42,374 bases of DNA from an uncultured Oscillospiraceae bacterium (GCA_910579595.1 CAJTVM010000014.1:3293-45666), one strand, 5' to 3'; shown: positions 25,196 through 33,664, counted from the stretch's first letter. Numbers and translations are program-made. The notes: generated from the letters alone by a model not told the origin.

Positions 25196-26204
25196 GGCCC
25201 CCCGGCTGGCCGGGGGGCCGGACTACCGGCCCATCACCCCCCGCCGCCCTGTAGAGGTGCGCCAGCTCTATTCCGTGCACTACTTTGAGTACACCGGCAG
25301 CTACACCTACCCCGGCGAGCGCCACGACTTCTGGGAACTGCTGTATGTGGACAAAGGGGCGGTATCCGTCACCGCCGGAGAGCGGGACTTCCGCCTAGCT
25401 CAAGGGCAGATCGTGTTCCACGCCCCAGGGGAATTCCATGCCCTGTCCGCCGTGGGGGTAGCCCCGGATCTGGTGGTGGTCGGCTTCGGCTGTACCAGCC
25501 CCGCCATGGACTTCTTCCGGGACCGGGTGTGCGCCGTCCGCGGGGAGGAGCGCTCCCTGCTGGGCCGGATCGTGGCGGAGAGCTCCGCCGCCTTCTCCAC
25601 CCCGATGAACGACCCCAGCGTCACCGAGCTTACCCGCCGGGACGATCCCCCCTTCGGCGCGGAGCAGCTGGTGCGCACCGCGCTGGAGGAACTGTTCATC
25701 CGCCTGATCCGCCAGGAGGAACTCAGCCCCCAGGGCGCGGCCCGGACCCGGACCGACGTCCCAAAGGAGGACAGCGGCGTGCTGGAACAGGTGACAGCCT
25801 ACCTGGAGCAGCGGGTGGATCTCCCCCTGACGCTGGCGGAGATTTGCCGGGACAACCTGGTGGGCCGCAGCCGCCTGCAAAAGCTGTTCCACACCCACAC
25901 CGGCGGCGGGGTGATGGCCTACTTCGGGGCGCTGAAAATCAACGCCGCCAAGCGCCTGATTCGGGAGGGCCGGCTGAACTTCACCCAGATCGCCGCCCGC
26001 CTGGGCTACCAGTCGGTGCACTATTTCTCCCGGCGGTTCCGTCTGGCCACCGGGATGTCCCCCAGTGAGTACGAGCGCAGCGTTAAGATGCTGTCTGAGG
26101 GGCCGGATCCATTCTCGGATGATTGTGCAAATAATGTACACAATCGCATATTCCCTTTCCAGTCCGGCCCGCTTACAATAAGGGCAGACCCCAAAGAATC
26201 TTGA
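25182..26204 (+). CDS. AraC-family regulator downstream of ktrA
   Basis: Regulator of 340 residues. N-terminal cupin sensor (about 30-130) with ERHDFWELLYVDKG and GQIVFHAPGEFHAL; C-terminal AraC helix-turn-helix pair (about 200-300) with LTLAEICRDNLVGRSRLQKLFH and IAARLGYQSVHYFSRRFR. The start overlaps ktrA by 14 nt and lacks a strong ribosome site, so translation may depend on coupling to ktrA. A 35-residue tail after the HTH is unusual for the family, is encoded by AT-richer DNA and contains an inverted repeat (26121-26145). The target is unknown; galE just downstream is one candidate. Confidence 0.9.
   Translation: MANAEAPRLAGGPDYRPITPRRPVEVRQLYSVHYFEYTGSYTYPGERHDFWELLYVDKGAVSVTAGERDFRLAQGQIVFHAPGEFHALSAVGVAPDLVVVGFGCTSPAMDFFRDRVCAVRGEERSLLGRIVAESSAAFSTPMNDPSVTELTRRDDPPFGAEQLVRTALEELFIRLIRQEELSPQGAARTRTDVPKEDSGVLEQVTAYLEQRVDLPLTLAEICRDNLVGRSRLQKLFHTHTGGGVMAYFGALKINAAKRLIREGRLNFTQIAARLGYQSVHYFSRRFRLATGMSPSEYERSVKMLSEGPDPFSDDCANNVHNRIFPFQSGPLTIRADPKES
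26121..26145. promoter_or_regulatory. Inverted repeat upstream of galE
   Basis: GATTGTG, 11 nt, CACAATC: perfect 7-bp arms inside the 3' end of the araC-type gene, 95 nt before galE. It lies in an AT-rich segment. A TACAAT box follows at 26174-26179, without a good -35. It is a candidate operator or promoter region of galE. Confidence 0.45.
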
Positions 26205-26240
26205 CCACATCATGTTATTGGATGAAAGGAGCGCTTTTCC

Positions 26241-27260
26241 ATGTCTATTCTTGTCGCCGGCGGGGCCGGCTATATCGGCAGCCACACCTGCATCGAGCTT
26301 CTCAACGCGGGCTATGATATCGTGGTGGCGGACAACCTTTACAATTCCTGCGAGGAGGCCGTCCACCGGGTGGAGCAGATCACCGGCAAAAAGGTCTCCT
26401 TTATCAAGACCGAACTGTGCCGCGACGATGAGGTGGAGGCCCTGTTCACCCAGCACCCCGACATCGACTCCGTCATCCATTTCGCCGGACTGAAGGCGGT
26501 GGGCGAGAGCGTGGCCAAGCCCCTGGAGTACTACTCCAACAACCTGATCAGCACCCTGTACCTCCTCCAGGCCATGCGCCGGCACGGGGTGAAGAACTTC
26601 GTGTTCTCCTCCTCCGCCACGGTGTACGGCGACCCCGCCACCGTGCCCATCCGGGAGGACTTCCCCACCGGCGGCACTACCAACCCCTACGGCACCTCCA
26701 AACTGTTCCAGGAGCAGATCCTGATGGATATCTGCGCCGCCGATCCCGAACTGAACGTGGCCCTGCTGCGCTACTTCAACCCCATCGGCGCCCATGAGAG
26801 CGGCCTGATTGGCGAGGATCCCAACGGCATCCCCAACAACCTGGTGCCCTATATCGCCAAGGTGGCGGTGGGCCAGCTGGAAAAGGTCCATGTGTTCGGC
26901 AACGACTACAACACCCCTGACGGCACCGGCGTGCGGGACTATATCCACGTCGTGGATCTGGCAAAGGGCCATGTGGCGGCACTGAAGAAGCTGGCCACCA
27001 AGTGCGGCCTGTTCGTGTGCAATCTGGGCACCGGCAACGGCTACAGCGTGCTGGACGTGGTTCACGCCTATGAGAAGGCCTGCGGCCGCGAGCTGCCCTA
27101 TGTCATCGAGGCCCGCCGTCCCGGCGACATCGCCGCCTGCTACGCCGACCCCGCCAAGGCCAGAGACGAACTGGGCTGGACGGCCGAGCTGGGCATCGAG
27201 GAGATGTGCGCGTCCTCCTGGAAGTGGCAGTCCATGAACCCCAACGGCTACAAGGAGTAA
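26241..27260 (+). CDS. galE: UDP-glucose 4-epimerase
   Basis: Cytoplasmic short-chain dehydrogenase-type enzyme of 339 residues that interconverts UDP-galactose and UDP-glucose in the Leloir pathway and for surface polysaccharides. NAD-binding GGAGYIGSHT at residues 7-16, substrate/catalytic SSSATVYG, catalytic YGTSK (Tyr-x3-Lys), and RYFNPIGAH as in GalE proteins. ATG is preceded by AAAGGAG 9 nt upstream. It is followed by the sugar nucleotidyltransferase gene after 59 nt, probably in one operon ending at the terminator 28257-28288. Confidence 0.96.
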   Translation: MSILVAGGAGYIGSHTCIELLNAGYDIVVADNLYNSCEEAVHRVEQITGKKVSFIKTELCRDDEVEALFTQHPDIDSVIHFAGLKAVGESVAKPLEYYSNNLISTLYLLQAMRRHGVKNFVFSSSATVYGDPATVPIREDFPTGGTTNPYGTSKLFQEQILMDICAADPELNVALLRYFNPIGAHESGLIGEDPNGIPNNLVPYIAKVAVGQLEKVHVFGNDYNTPDGTGVRDYIHVVDLAKGHVAALKKLATKCGLFVCNLGTGNGYSVLDVVHAYEKACGRELPYVIEARRPGDIAACYADPAKARDELGWTAELGIEEMCASSWKWQSMNPNGYKE

Positions 27261-27319
27261 TTTTATCGGGGCGTACACTGTGCGCCCGTGCAACTCATAT
27301 CTGAGGAGGACAGCATACC

Positions 27320-28243
27320 GTGAACAAACCTGTTTTAGTGATTATGGCTGCCGGCATGGGCAGCCGGTACGGCGGCCTCAAACAGCTGGATCCCGTGGGC
27401 AGCCACGGCCAGCTCATCATCGACTACTCCATTTACGACGCCCACCGGGCGGGGTTTGACACCGTGATCTTCGTGATCAAGGAGGAAAACGAGGCGGATT
27501 TCCGCGCCTGCATCGGCGACCGCGTGGCCAAGGTGATGGATGTGAAATACGCCTTCCAGCGCAGGGACGACCTGCCGGAGGGCTACAGCGTTCCCCCGGA
27601 GCGGGTCAAGCCCTGGGGTACCGCCCAGGCCGCGCTGGCGGCGCGGCAGCTCGTTGACGGCCCCTTCGCCATCATCAACGCCGATGACTACTACGGCCCC
27701 GCCGCCTACCAGAAGATTTACGACTACCTGTGCAGCCACCCCGACGGGGATCTGTACGAGTACGCTATGGTGGGCTATCTGCTGAAAAACACCGTCACCG
27801 AAAACGGCAGCGTGGCCCGGGGCGTGTGCGCCGTGGACGGCGGGGGCGTCCTGCGGGAAATTGTGGAGCGCACCACCATCGAGAAGGACGGGGATGACGC
27901 CCGCTACACCGAGGACGGCGGCGCCACCTGGAGCCCCCTGCCGGGGGACACCACCGTGTCCATGAATCTATGGGGCTTTACCCGCAGCTTTTTGGACGAG
28001 GCCCTGGCCCGGTTCCCGGCGTTCCTGGACAAGGCGCTGGCGGAAAACCCGCTGAAGGCGGAATACTTCCTGCCCAGCGTGGTAGAGCAGCTCATCGGCG
28101 ATGGCAAGGCCCGGGTGCGGGTCCTGCTCAGCGAGGACAAGTGGTACGGCGTCACCTATCGTGAGGACAAGCCCACGGTGGTGGCCGCTATTGCGGACAA
28201 AACAAAGGCCGGACTGTATCCCGACCTGCTGTGGGAGGCATAA
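27320..28243 (+). CDS. Sugar-phosphate nucleotidyltransferase family protein
   Basis: Cytoplasmic GT-A-fold protein of 307 residues. The nucleotide-binding signature is AAGMGSRYGGLKQLDPVG at 10-27. AIINADDYYG (about 115) would carry the metal-binding Asp. PWGTAQAALAAR lies between them. The enzyme would couple a sugar 1-phosphate to an NTP; the specific sugar is not known for this subfamily. Adjacency to galE suggests UDP-hexose metabolism, possibly in galactose utilisation. Start GTG 27320-27322 with GAGGAGG 10 nt upstream. A strong terminator follows. Confidence 0.88.
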   Translation: MNKPVLVIMAAGMGSRYGGLKQLDPVGSHGQLIIDYSIYDAHRAGFDTVIFVIKEENEADFRACIGDRVAKVMDVKYAFQRRDDLPEGYSVPPERVKPWGTAQAALAARQLVDGPFAIINADDYYGPAAYQKIYDYLCSHPDGDLYEYAMVGYLLKNTVTENGSVARGVCAVDGGGVLREIVERTTIEKDGDDARYTEDGGATWSPLPGDTTVSMNLWGFTRSFLDEALARFPAFLDKALAENPLKAEYFLPSVVEQLIGDGKARVRVLLSEDKWYGVTYREDKPTVVAAIADKTKAGLYPDLLWEA

Positions 28244-28256
28244 TACCGCCAACCGC

Positions 28257-28288
28257 GTCCCGCCCCTCCAGGGGCGGGACATTTTTTT
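28257..28288 (+). terminator. Terminator of the galE operon
   Basis: Perfect 10-bp stem GTCCCGCCCC/GGGGCGGGAC with TCCA loop, then A and seven T. Confidence 0.95.
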
Positions 28289-28298
28289 CATCCCCCGG

Positions 28299-28346
28299 TG
28301 TAACCCGCCCGGTTGAAACGGTGCTTATTGGGGTGAGGGCCCTCAC
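28299..28346 (+). promoter_or_regulatory. Candidate ECF-type promoter and palindrome before the sigma factor gene
   Basis: TGTAAC (28299-28304), 16 nt, GTGCTTA (28321-28327) has the look of an ECF-dependent promoter and would imply autoregulation. A perfect 14-bp palindrome, GTGAGGGCCCTCAC (28333-28346), lies between it and the start. The promoter call is inference. Confidence 0.4.
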
Positions 28347-28372
28347 ACAAACAGGGAAAGGAGGCGGGAGCC

Positions 28373-28933
28373 TTGGACGACGGACAGATTGTGGAGTTGT
28401 ACCTCAATCGGGACGAGTCCGCCATCACCCATACCTCGGAAAAGTACGGCCGCCGCCTGCGCTCACTGGCGGCAGGGGTGGTGCGGGACACCCAAACCGC
28501 CGAGGAATGCGAAAACGACACCTATTTTGAGGCATGGCGCTCCATTCCGCCCCACGAACCCCGGGATTATCTCTACGCCTTTTTGGCCCGGATTGTCCGG
28601 CACACCGCCCTGAACCGCTGCCGGGAGAGGGACAGGCTGAAGCGCGCCGCCATCGTCACCCAGCTCAGCGGCGAGCTGGAGCAGTGCCTCCCCGCCCCCG
28701 ACGATCTGGAGTGCCGCCTGGACGAGATGGCCTTAGCCGAGGCCATCAATGGGTTTTTGGCCACCCTCAGCCGGGAAAAGCGGGATATGTTCCTGAGACG
28801 GTACTGGTTTCTGGACGATATTGCCACCGTCGCCGCCCGCTTCGGCTGCTCCCAGGGCAGGGTGAAAACCACCCTGTTCCGCGTCCGGGCCAAGCTGCGG
28901 GACTATTTAAAACAGGAGGGTTACACATTATGA
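28373..28933 (+). CDS. ECF-type RNA polymerase sigma factor
   Basis: Sigma-70 family ECF factor of 186 residues. Region 2 (about 10-80) includes AEECENDTYFEAWRSIPPHEP and YLYAFLARIVRHTALNRCRER; region 4 (about 120-180) includes LSREKRDMFLRRYWFLDDIATVAARFGCSQGRVKTTLFRVRAKL. Start chosen: TTG 28373-28375 with AAAGGAGG 8 nt upstream. Its TGA overlaps the ATG of the next gene as ATGA, the arrangement typical of a sigma factor and its regulator. The target regulon is unknown beyond a possible autoregulatory promoter upstream. Confidence 0.92.
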   Translation: MDDGQIVELYLNRDESAITHTSEKYGRRLRSLAAGVVRDTQTAEECENDTYFEAWRSIPPHEPRDYLYAFLARIVRHTALNRCRERDRLKRAAIVTQLSGELEQCLPAPDDLECRLDEMALAEAINGFLATLSREKRDMFLRRYWFLDDIATVAARFGCSQGRVKTTLFRVRAKLRDYLKQEGYTL

Positions 28934-29841
28934 GAGGAAACGAATTGCTGTACAAATTGGAGCTGGTTGATCCCGCCTTTATTGAGGCGGCGGAGGAGCA
29001 GCCCCGGCGGAAGCGGGCGGTCTGGCTGCAATGGGGCGCGGCGGCGGCGTGCCTGTGCGTGATCGCGGCGGCGTTCACCTTCCACCACGGAACGGGGCGG
29101 CTGCCCAGCCCCGGCCCCGGCGGCATCGCGCCGGAACCTGTCATGTCACAGGACGTCTCCCCCACCGTCACGGATGCGGCCGTCACCCCTGCCCAGCCGG
29201 ATACGGTGTATGTGGACATGGGCAAAATCGTGGTCAACAAGCTGTCCGACGACCAGGTTGACGCGAGCCGGATTGCCTACGACCCCGAGCTGTACGATGT
29301 GGACGTCCCTTGGGATAAGGAGGACGTGGCGGAGTATTATGGGCGGACGCTGACCCCGTCCTATATCCCGGAGGGCCTCATACCCACCAACCCCGAGGGC
29401 GCCGCCCGCGTGGTCATCCGCAAGGAGGACGGCAATCTGGTGTGGGATACTGTGCACTACGGCTATTACCAGGTCTTTGGCACTTGGGAGGACGGCGCCC
29501 CACGGCTCATCGATCAGCGCTGTGTTTATCACGGCTTCGGTGTCTCCGCCTCCCGGGTAGGGCTGACGGACTGCTGTATCTACCTCTACGACGAGGTCAC
29601 GCCGTCGGACATTGCCGGGGTGCCCGTCACCATCGGGTACTGCTCCATGTCCCACGGACCCTACGACCCGGAAACCCACACCCCCGCCGGGTACTACGAT
29701 CTGTATGTGGCGGAGTTCACCTTGGATGGCATCCAGTTCAAAATCACTGCCTATGAAATGGATCTGGAGGATGTGGTGAAGGTGGCCGCGTCCATTATCT
29801 GCCCGGAGCAGGAAATTGCCTTGGAGCTGCCTGAACCGTAA
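28930..29841 (+). CDS. Membrane-anchored partner of the ECF sigma factor (putative anti-sigma/sensor)
   Basis: A 303-residue protein. A short N-terminal region (1-32, NELLYKLELVDPAFIEAAEEQPRRKR) faces the cytoplasm. One membrane span (about 36-53, rich in Ala) follows, then an extracytoplasmic domain of about 250 residues without a recognised family. The start overlaps the sigma stop (ATGA), so the two are coupled. Topology and position fit an anti-sigma factor, but no zinc-binding HxxxCxxC motif is seen; binding would have to use the short leading helix. The function is inferred from context only. A strong terminator follows. Confidence 0.8.
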   Translation: MRGNELLYKLELVDPAFIEAAEEQPRRKRAVWLQWGAAAACLCVIAAAFTFHHGTGRLPSPGPGGIAPEPVMSQDVSPTVTDAAVTPAQPDTVYVDMGKIVVNKLSDDQVDASRIAYDPELYDVDVPWDKEDVAEYYGRTLTPSYIPEGLIPTNPEGAARVVIRKEDGNLVWDTVHYGYYQVFGTWEDGAPRLIDQRCVYHGFGVSASRVGLTDCCIYLYDEVTPSDIAGVPVTIGYCSMSHGPYDPETHTPAGYYDLYVAEFTLDGIQFKITAYEMDLEDVVKVAASIICPEQEIALELPEP

Positions 29842-29879
29842 AAAAACGGCGTGAGCGTTTCGCTCACGCCGCTTTTTTT
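29841..29879. terminator. Bidirectional terminator
   Basis: 11-bp stem CGGCGTGAGCG/CGCTCACGCCG with TTT loop, seven A before and seven T after; serves both converging genes. Confidence 0.95.
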
Positions 29880-30594
29880 AAATTGGAATGACTTCGCCTT
29901 CCCGGCTGATCTGCCGGATAGAACCGTTTTCAATGAGGTACGCCTCGCCCCGCAGTTCTTCCCGGCCATCCCGGCCCAGGATGTAACTGCCATCCACCAA
30001 AACCCAGAACCGGTGACCGATGCTGTCGGCGTAGGTGATGTCCTCGTACAGCCTCAGCCCGTCCAGCAGCCAATCCTTATCCTGGTTGTAATGGGGGATG
30101 GTGTTGTGTTTGGTCAGCCCCAGCCCCGTGAGCCACCGCTGGTAATCCGGGTCGATGGCCTCCCCCGGCTCCTCCGGCTGGGCGTAGACCAGGTCGGCAC
30201 TGTTCATACTGCCCGCGCTGACACCCATCAGCACACCGCCCCAATTTCGCAGGCACTCCCGCAGGGAGATATCCCGGAAAAACGCGTTCTGGGTGGGGAC
30301 GTGCCCGCCCGCCAGGGCAATAAACCCGGCGCCGGCAACCAACTCTGCGCACTGGTCCTGGTTAGCCCGTTCCAACACCGTCACATCGGTGAAGGATACT
30401 CCAATTTCAGCGAAGCTGTCCCGCATATCCTCGGCAAAACCATAGGTGAGGGAGGGCTGATCCGGATCGGCGCAGATGAATAGGGCGCGGCACAGCTTGG
30501 GCAGGGCCTTTTGCAGCTCCTCCACGAAGCCGTTCACCGGGTTCAGTGCCGGGGAATCCGGCATACAGGTGCTGCTGGTAAGAAAATAAATCAT
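29878..30594 (-). CDS. Peptidase S51 family (dipeptidase E-like)
   Basis: Cytoplasmic serine peptidase-like protein of 238 residues with a class I glutamine amidotransferase-type fold. Nucleophile Ser126 sits in GVSAGSMN; the preceding FIALAGGHVPTQNAF matches the GG(N/H)xxxL region of the family. PepE enzymes of this family cleave Asp-X dipeptides, while others act on cyanophycin or related substrates, so specificity is open. Start chosen: ATG 30592-30594 with AGGAG 8 nt upstream. Its terminator is shared with the sigma operon. Confidence 0.88.
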   Translation of the reverse strand: MIYFLTSSTCMPDSPALNPVNGFVEELQKALPKLCRALFICADPDQPSLTYGFAEDMRDSFAEIGVSFTDVTVLERANQDQCAELVAGAGFIALAGGHVPTQNAFFRDISLRECLRNWGGVLMGVSAGSMNSADLVYAQPEEPGEAIDPDYQRWLTGLGLTKHNTIPHYNQDKDWLLDGLRLYEDITYADSIGHRFWVLVDGSYILGRDGREELRGEAYLIENGSIRQISREGEVIPI

Positions 30595-30679
30595 GCCGCA
30601 TTCTCCTGGCAAATTCCGTTGCCAACGATAAACTTTACAACAATAACCCTGTTAGAAACGAGCTTAAAGCTCTCTTTCG

Positions 30680-30707
30680 GTTCCTTTTTCTCACGAGAAA
30701 AAGGAAC
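30680..30707 (-). terminator. Hairpin after icd
   Basis: 13-bp arms GTTCCTTTTTCTC and GAGAAAAAGGAAC around a 2-nt centre, five bases past the icd stop. No U-tract follows on the minus strand. A smaller palindrome, GAGCTTAAAGCTC, lies just beyond. Confidence 0.6.
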
Positions 30708-30711
30708 GCCA

Positions 30712-31911
30712 TTACAATCTCTCCCGGATGGCGCGGAGGAACTCCAGCCCCGTGACCTTTTGGGCCTTTGCCTCGCCCTCCCACAGGCCCACCAGGTCGC
30801 CGGTCATGACGCCGCTCTCGATGGTGTCGATGGACGCTTTTTCCAGCTTCCTGGCAAAGGCAGTCAACTCGGGCAGATTGTCCAGCTCGCCCCGCTTGGC
30901 CAGCGCCCCAGTCCAGGCAAACAGGGTAGCCATGGGGTTGGTGGACACCTGCTCCCCCTTGAGGTGGCGATAGTAGTGTTGGGTGACGGTGCCGTGGGCG
31001 GCTTCGTACTCGTAATTACCGTCGGGGGACACCAGCACGGAAGTCATCATGGCCAGGGAGCCGAAGGCGGTGGACACCATGTCGCTCATCACATCGCCGT
31101 CGTAGTTCTTGCAGGCCCAGATGAAGCCGCCCTTGGAGCGGATTACCCGCGCCACCGCGTCGTCAATGAGGGTGTAGAAGTAGGTGATCCCGGCCTCCTC
31201 GAACTTGGCCTTGTAATCCGCCTCGTACACCTCTGCAAAAATATCCTTAAAGGTATGGTCATACTGCTTGGAAATGGTGTCCTTGGTGGAGAACCACAGA
31301 TCCTGGCGGGTGTCCAGAGCGAACTTAAAGCAGGAATGGGCAAAGGACGTGATGGACTCCCCTACGTTGAACTGTCCCTGGATCACGCCGGGGCCATCGA
31401 ACTTGTGGATGGTCTGGCGGGTTTCCTGCCCGTCCGCACCGGTGAACACCAACTCCGCCGTGCCGGGGCCGGGCACCTTGTACTCAGTGGCCTTGTACAC
31501 GTCGCCGAAGGCGTGGCGGGCGATGGTGATGGGGGCCTGCCAGTTTTTCACCACCGGGTTCAGGCCATTGACCATGATGGGGGCGCGGAACACGGTACCG
31601 TCCAGGATGGCCCGGATGGTGCCGTTGGGCGACTTCCACATCTGGGACAGCTTGTATTCCTCCACCCGCTGGGCGTTGGGGGTAATGGTGGCGCATTTCA
31701 CCGCCACACCGTACTTCTTGTTGGCCTCGGCGGCGTCAATAGTCACCTGGTCGCCGGTCTCCTCCCGGTGGGGAAGGCCCAAATCGTAGTATTCGGTTTT
31801 CAAATCAATGAACGGCTCCAACAGCTCCTCTTTGATCTGCTGCCAGAGGATGCGGGTCATCTCGTCTCCATCCATCTCCACCAGAGGGGTTTTCATTTGC
31901 AGTTTGTCCAT
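30712..31911 (-). CDS. icd: NADP-dependent isocitrate dehydrogenase
   Basis: Cytoplasmic homodimeric enzyme of 399 residues that decarboxylates isocitrate to 2-oxoglutarate, supplying glutamate synthesis and NADPH. It is the eukaryotic-like (type II) form: MDGDEMTRILW at the N-terminus, SPNGTIRAILDGTVFR binding isocitrate, DDAVARVIRSKGGFIWACKNYDGDVMSD with the metal-binding aspartates, and EAAHGTVTQHYYRH contacting the coenzyme. ATG is preceded by AAAGGAG. It lies 32 nt after the DUF975 gene and is likely cotranscribed with it. Confidence 0.97.
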   Translation of the reverse strand: MDKLQMKTPLVEMDGDEMTRILWQQIKEELLEPFIDLKTEYYDLGLPHREETGDQVTIDAAEANKKYGVAVKCATITPNAQRVEEYKLSQMWKSPNGTIRAILDGTVFRAPIMVNGLNPVVKNWQAPITIARHAFGDVYKATEYKVPGPGTAELVFTGADGQETRQTIHKFDGPGVIQGQFNVGESITSFAHSCFKFALDTRQDLWFSTKDTISKQYDHTFKDIFAEVYEADYKAKFEEAGITYFYTLIDDAVARVIRSKGGFIWACKNYDGDVMSDMVSTAFGSLAMMTSVLVSPDGNYEYEAAHGTVTQHYYRHLKGEQVSTNPMATLFAWTGALAKRGELDNLPELTAFARKLEKASIDTIESGVMTGDLVGLWEGEAKAQKVTGLEFLRAIRERL

Positions 31912-31943
31912 GAAACAGATCTCCTTTTGATTTTGCTCGGAAA

Positions 31944-33245
31944 TTATTTCCAGGCATCGTCCCTGGGCGCTTTGGGGGGCTGCTGGGGGGGCTGGGGCGG
32001 ACGGGGGCCACCTTGTGCGCCGGTTCCCATACCGCGGCCCGAGCTGGATCCGGGAGTGGGCGTCCAGTTATAACCGCCATTTTGCTGGGGAGGCTGCTGC
32101 CCCCAGCCGCCTTGGCCGCCCTGGCCGCCGTAACCGCCAGCGCCGCCGTAGCCGCTAGGGCCACCGGGACCACCCCAACCGCCGGGAGCGCCGGGGCCGC
32201 CGGGAGCGCCGGGGCCACCCCAACCGCCCTGACCTCCATAGCCGCCGGGACCGGCAGGACCGCCGTAACCGCCCATGGGACGGGCTCCGCGCAGCGTGTC
32301 ATAGAACAGGGCTTCGGTGCCGGTGACGTAGGGGGTGAGCCACATACTGTACAGCGCGGTGGCGATTGTAACAACGATGGTCAAGGTGTTCAGCCCCCGC
32401 ATCCCGTTGCCCATCGTCATCATGGCGTCATAACCGCTGGCGCCGTAAAGGCTGGCGGCAACGCTCCCCGCGAAAGCCATGTAGATGAACATCACAATGA
32501 CGCCCTCCAGCATATACCAGCCGATGAAGGACAGCTCCAGGGTGAACAGGCTGCTGATATTGCCCTGCATCATCTGCTTGCTCATCCGGATGGCATCCAT
32601 GCCGGTGAGGCCCTGGTCGGCGATGATGAAGTTCACCATGGCGTACCGCAGGACAACCCAGACATAGCCGATAACCGCCACAACCAGAGCGGCCAGCGTA
32701 AAGAGCACAAACAGGCCCTCGGATATCTCGACCAAGATAGCTCCGAGCACAGAGATGACAACAACCGTACCAACCGCAAACAGCATCCCCCACAGGGCGG
32801 TGAACAGCGCCACCAGGAACTGGGTGAGCAGAACGCCCGCCCACAGGGGGAGCGTGTTGAACAGCACGCCGGCCTGGGGCTGCTGGCCCCGGACCATGCC
32901 CAGGCAGAAGCCGGAATAGCCCGTCCGCATGAGTCCCGTCCAAAGGGAGGTGAGGATACTGACGACAAAAACGCTTATGAACATATTTACAAACATCTGG
33001 CCGGGGTCGTAGGCGTATATCAGGTACTCAAGTACGTCTTCCGGATCCGCATAGCCTGACATCACCATGTTCATTATCTGGGTCAGCGGACTGTCAGCGG
33101 TTGCAAAACTCATGATTTGCCTGATGATCCAGGTGCCGGCGTTGACAAGGACAACGAACAGCAGCGTGATCAGCATGGGGTGTGGGCGCTGAAATTTCAT
33201 GGCTTGTTTTGCCGTCATTTTCAGCTGTACGCGGTCAAATACCAT
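31944..33245 (-). CDS. DUF975 membrane protein with Gly/Pro-rich cytoplasmic tail
   Basis: A 433-residue protein. The first 310 residues form a DUF975-type membrane domain with about six segments, including AIRMSKQMMQGNISSLFTLELSFIGWYML, a family hallmark. The last 110 residues are a low-complexity tail of GGYGGPAGPGG- and GGPGAPGG-type repeats ending in PQPPQQPPKAPRDDAWK. DUF975 has no established function. ATG is preceded by AAGGAGG. Promoter at 33301-33329; icd follows 32 nt downstream, although no metabolic link is evident. Confidence 0.85.
   Translation of the reverse strand: MVFDRVQLKMTAKQAMKFQRPHPMLITLLFVVLVNAGTWIIRQIMSFATADSPLTQIMNMVMSGYADPEDVLEYLIYAYDPGQMFVNMFISVFVVSILTSLWTGLMRTGYSGFCLGMVRGQQPQAGVLFNTLPLWAGVLLTQFLVALFTALWGMLFAVGTVVVISVLGAILVEISEGLFVLFTLAALVVAVIGYVWVVLRYAMVNFIIADQGLTGMDAIRMSKQMMQGNISSLFTLELSFIGWYMLEGVIVMFIYMAFAGSVAASLYGASGYDAMMTMGNGMRGLNTLTIVVTIATALYSMWLTPYVTGTEALFYDTLRGARPMGGYGGPAGPGGYGGQGGWGGPGAPGGPGAPGGWGGPGGPSGYGGAGGYGGQGGQGGWGQQPPQQNGGYNWTPTPGSSSGRGMGTGAQGGPRPPQPPQQPPKAPRDDAWK
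31990..32275 (-). repeat. Coding low-complexity Gly/Pro repeat region
   Basis: DNA of the DUF975 tail is made of recurring GCCGCC/CCGGGA-like units encoding GGxGG, GPGAPGG and GGPSGYGG. It is prone to length change by slippage. Confidence 0.75.
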
Positions 33246-33300
33246 ATTTATTCCTCCTTCTCTCAGAGCCGGTCTCTCTATTTCCGGCCCTGTGCCTTTT

Positions 33301-33329
33301 ATTTTACTCTATTGTTCGGAAAAATGCAA
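33301..33329 (-). promoter_or_regulatory. Promoter of the DUF975-icd genes
   Basis: TTGCAT (33324-33329), 17-nt spacer, TAAAAT (33301-33306) on the minus strand. Confidence 0.68.
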
Positions 33330-33500
33330 CAAAAAACAATCGTTCTCACGTTTTTCTATCAAAGATAACCGTTCTATGCCGCCGCTCCCACCGCCGCGTT
33401 TGACAGAAGGGAAGAACCCGCCGCGTGGGAAATTAGCGCGCGAGGAAAATTTTTTCCGTATGGTGCTGGTACAAGCCGCCTGGTCTGTGCTATAATGCTC
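33330..33500. other. Intergenic region upstream of the MITE
   Basis: Between the divergent DUF975 promoter and the MITE. It holds a TATAAT box at 33491-33496 with only a weak -35, pointing to the L,D-transpeptidase. No credible gene; short frames here lack ribosome sites. Confidence 0.5.
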
Positions 33501-33503
33501 TTA

Positions 33504-33664
33504 GAACCTGTATTCACAGCCGAAACCGCCGGATGGGCGAGGGATTTTCCGTCAGGCAAGGCAAATTTTCGCAGGAATCATTGTGTTTATCTCCAGAAAA
33601 TTTAACGCGGCATGGCGGGAACAGACCCGGCCAAACGGTGAATTGAGGTTGTGAATACAGGTTC
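33504..33664. mobile_element. 161-bp MITE-like element with 15-bp terminal inverted repeats
   Basis: The left end GAACCTGTATTCACA (33504-33518) and right end TGTGAATACAGGTTC (33650-33664) are perfect inverted repeats. TTA occurs directly on both sides (33501-33503 and 33665-33667), as expected of a 3-bp target duplication. The interior carries no gene. Size, ends and target fit a miniature element moved by an IS5-like transposase; the family is inference. Confidence 0.8.

Noticed and set aside
33394..33425. TTGACA near 33400 as a promoter
   Set aside because: No -10 hexamer at 16-18 nt.
33199..33495. Plus-strand frame of 98 codons before the MITE
   Set aside because: Runs through the divergent promoter region of the DUF975 gene and has no ribosome site or recognisable product.
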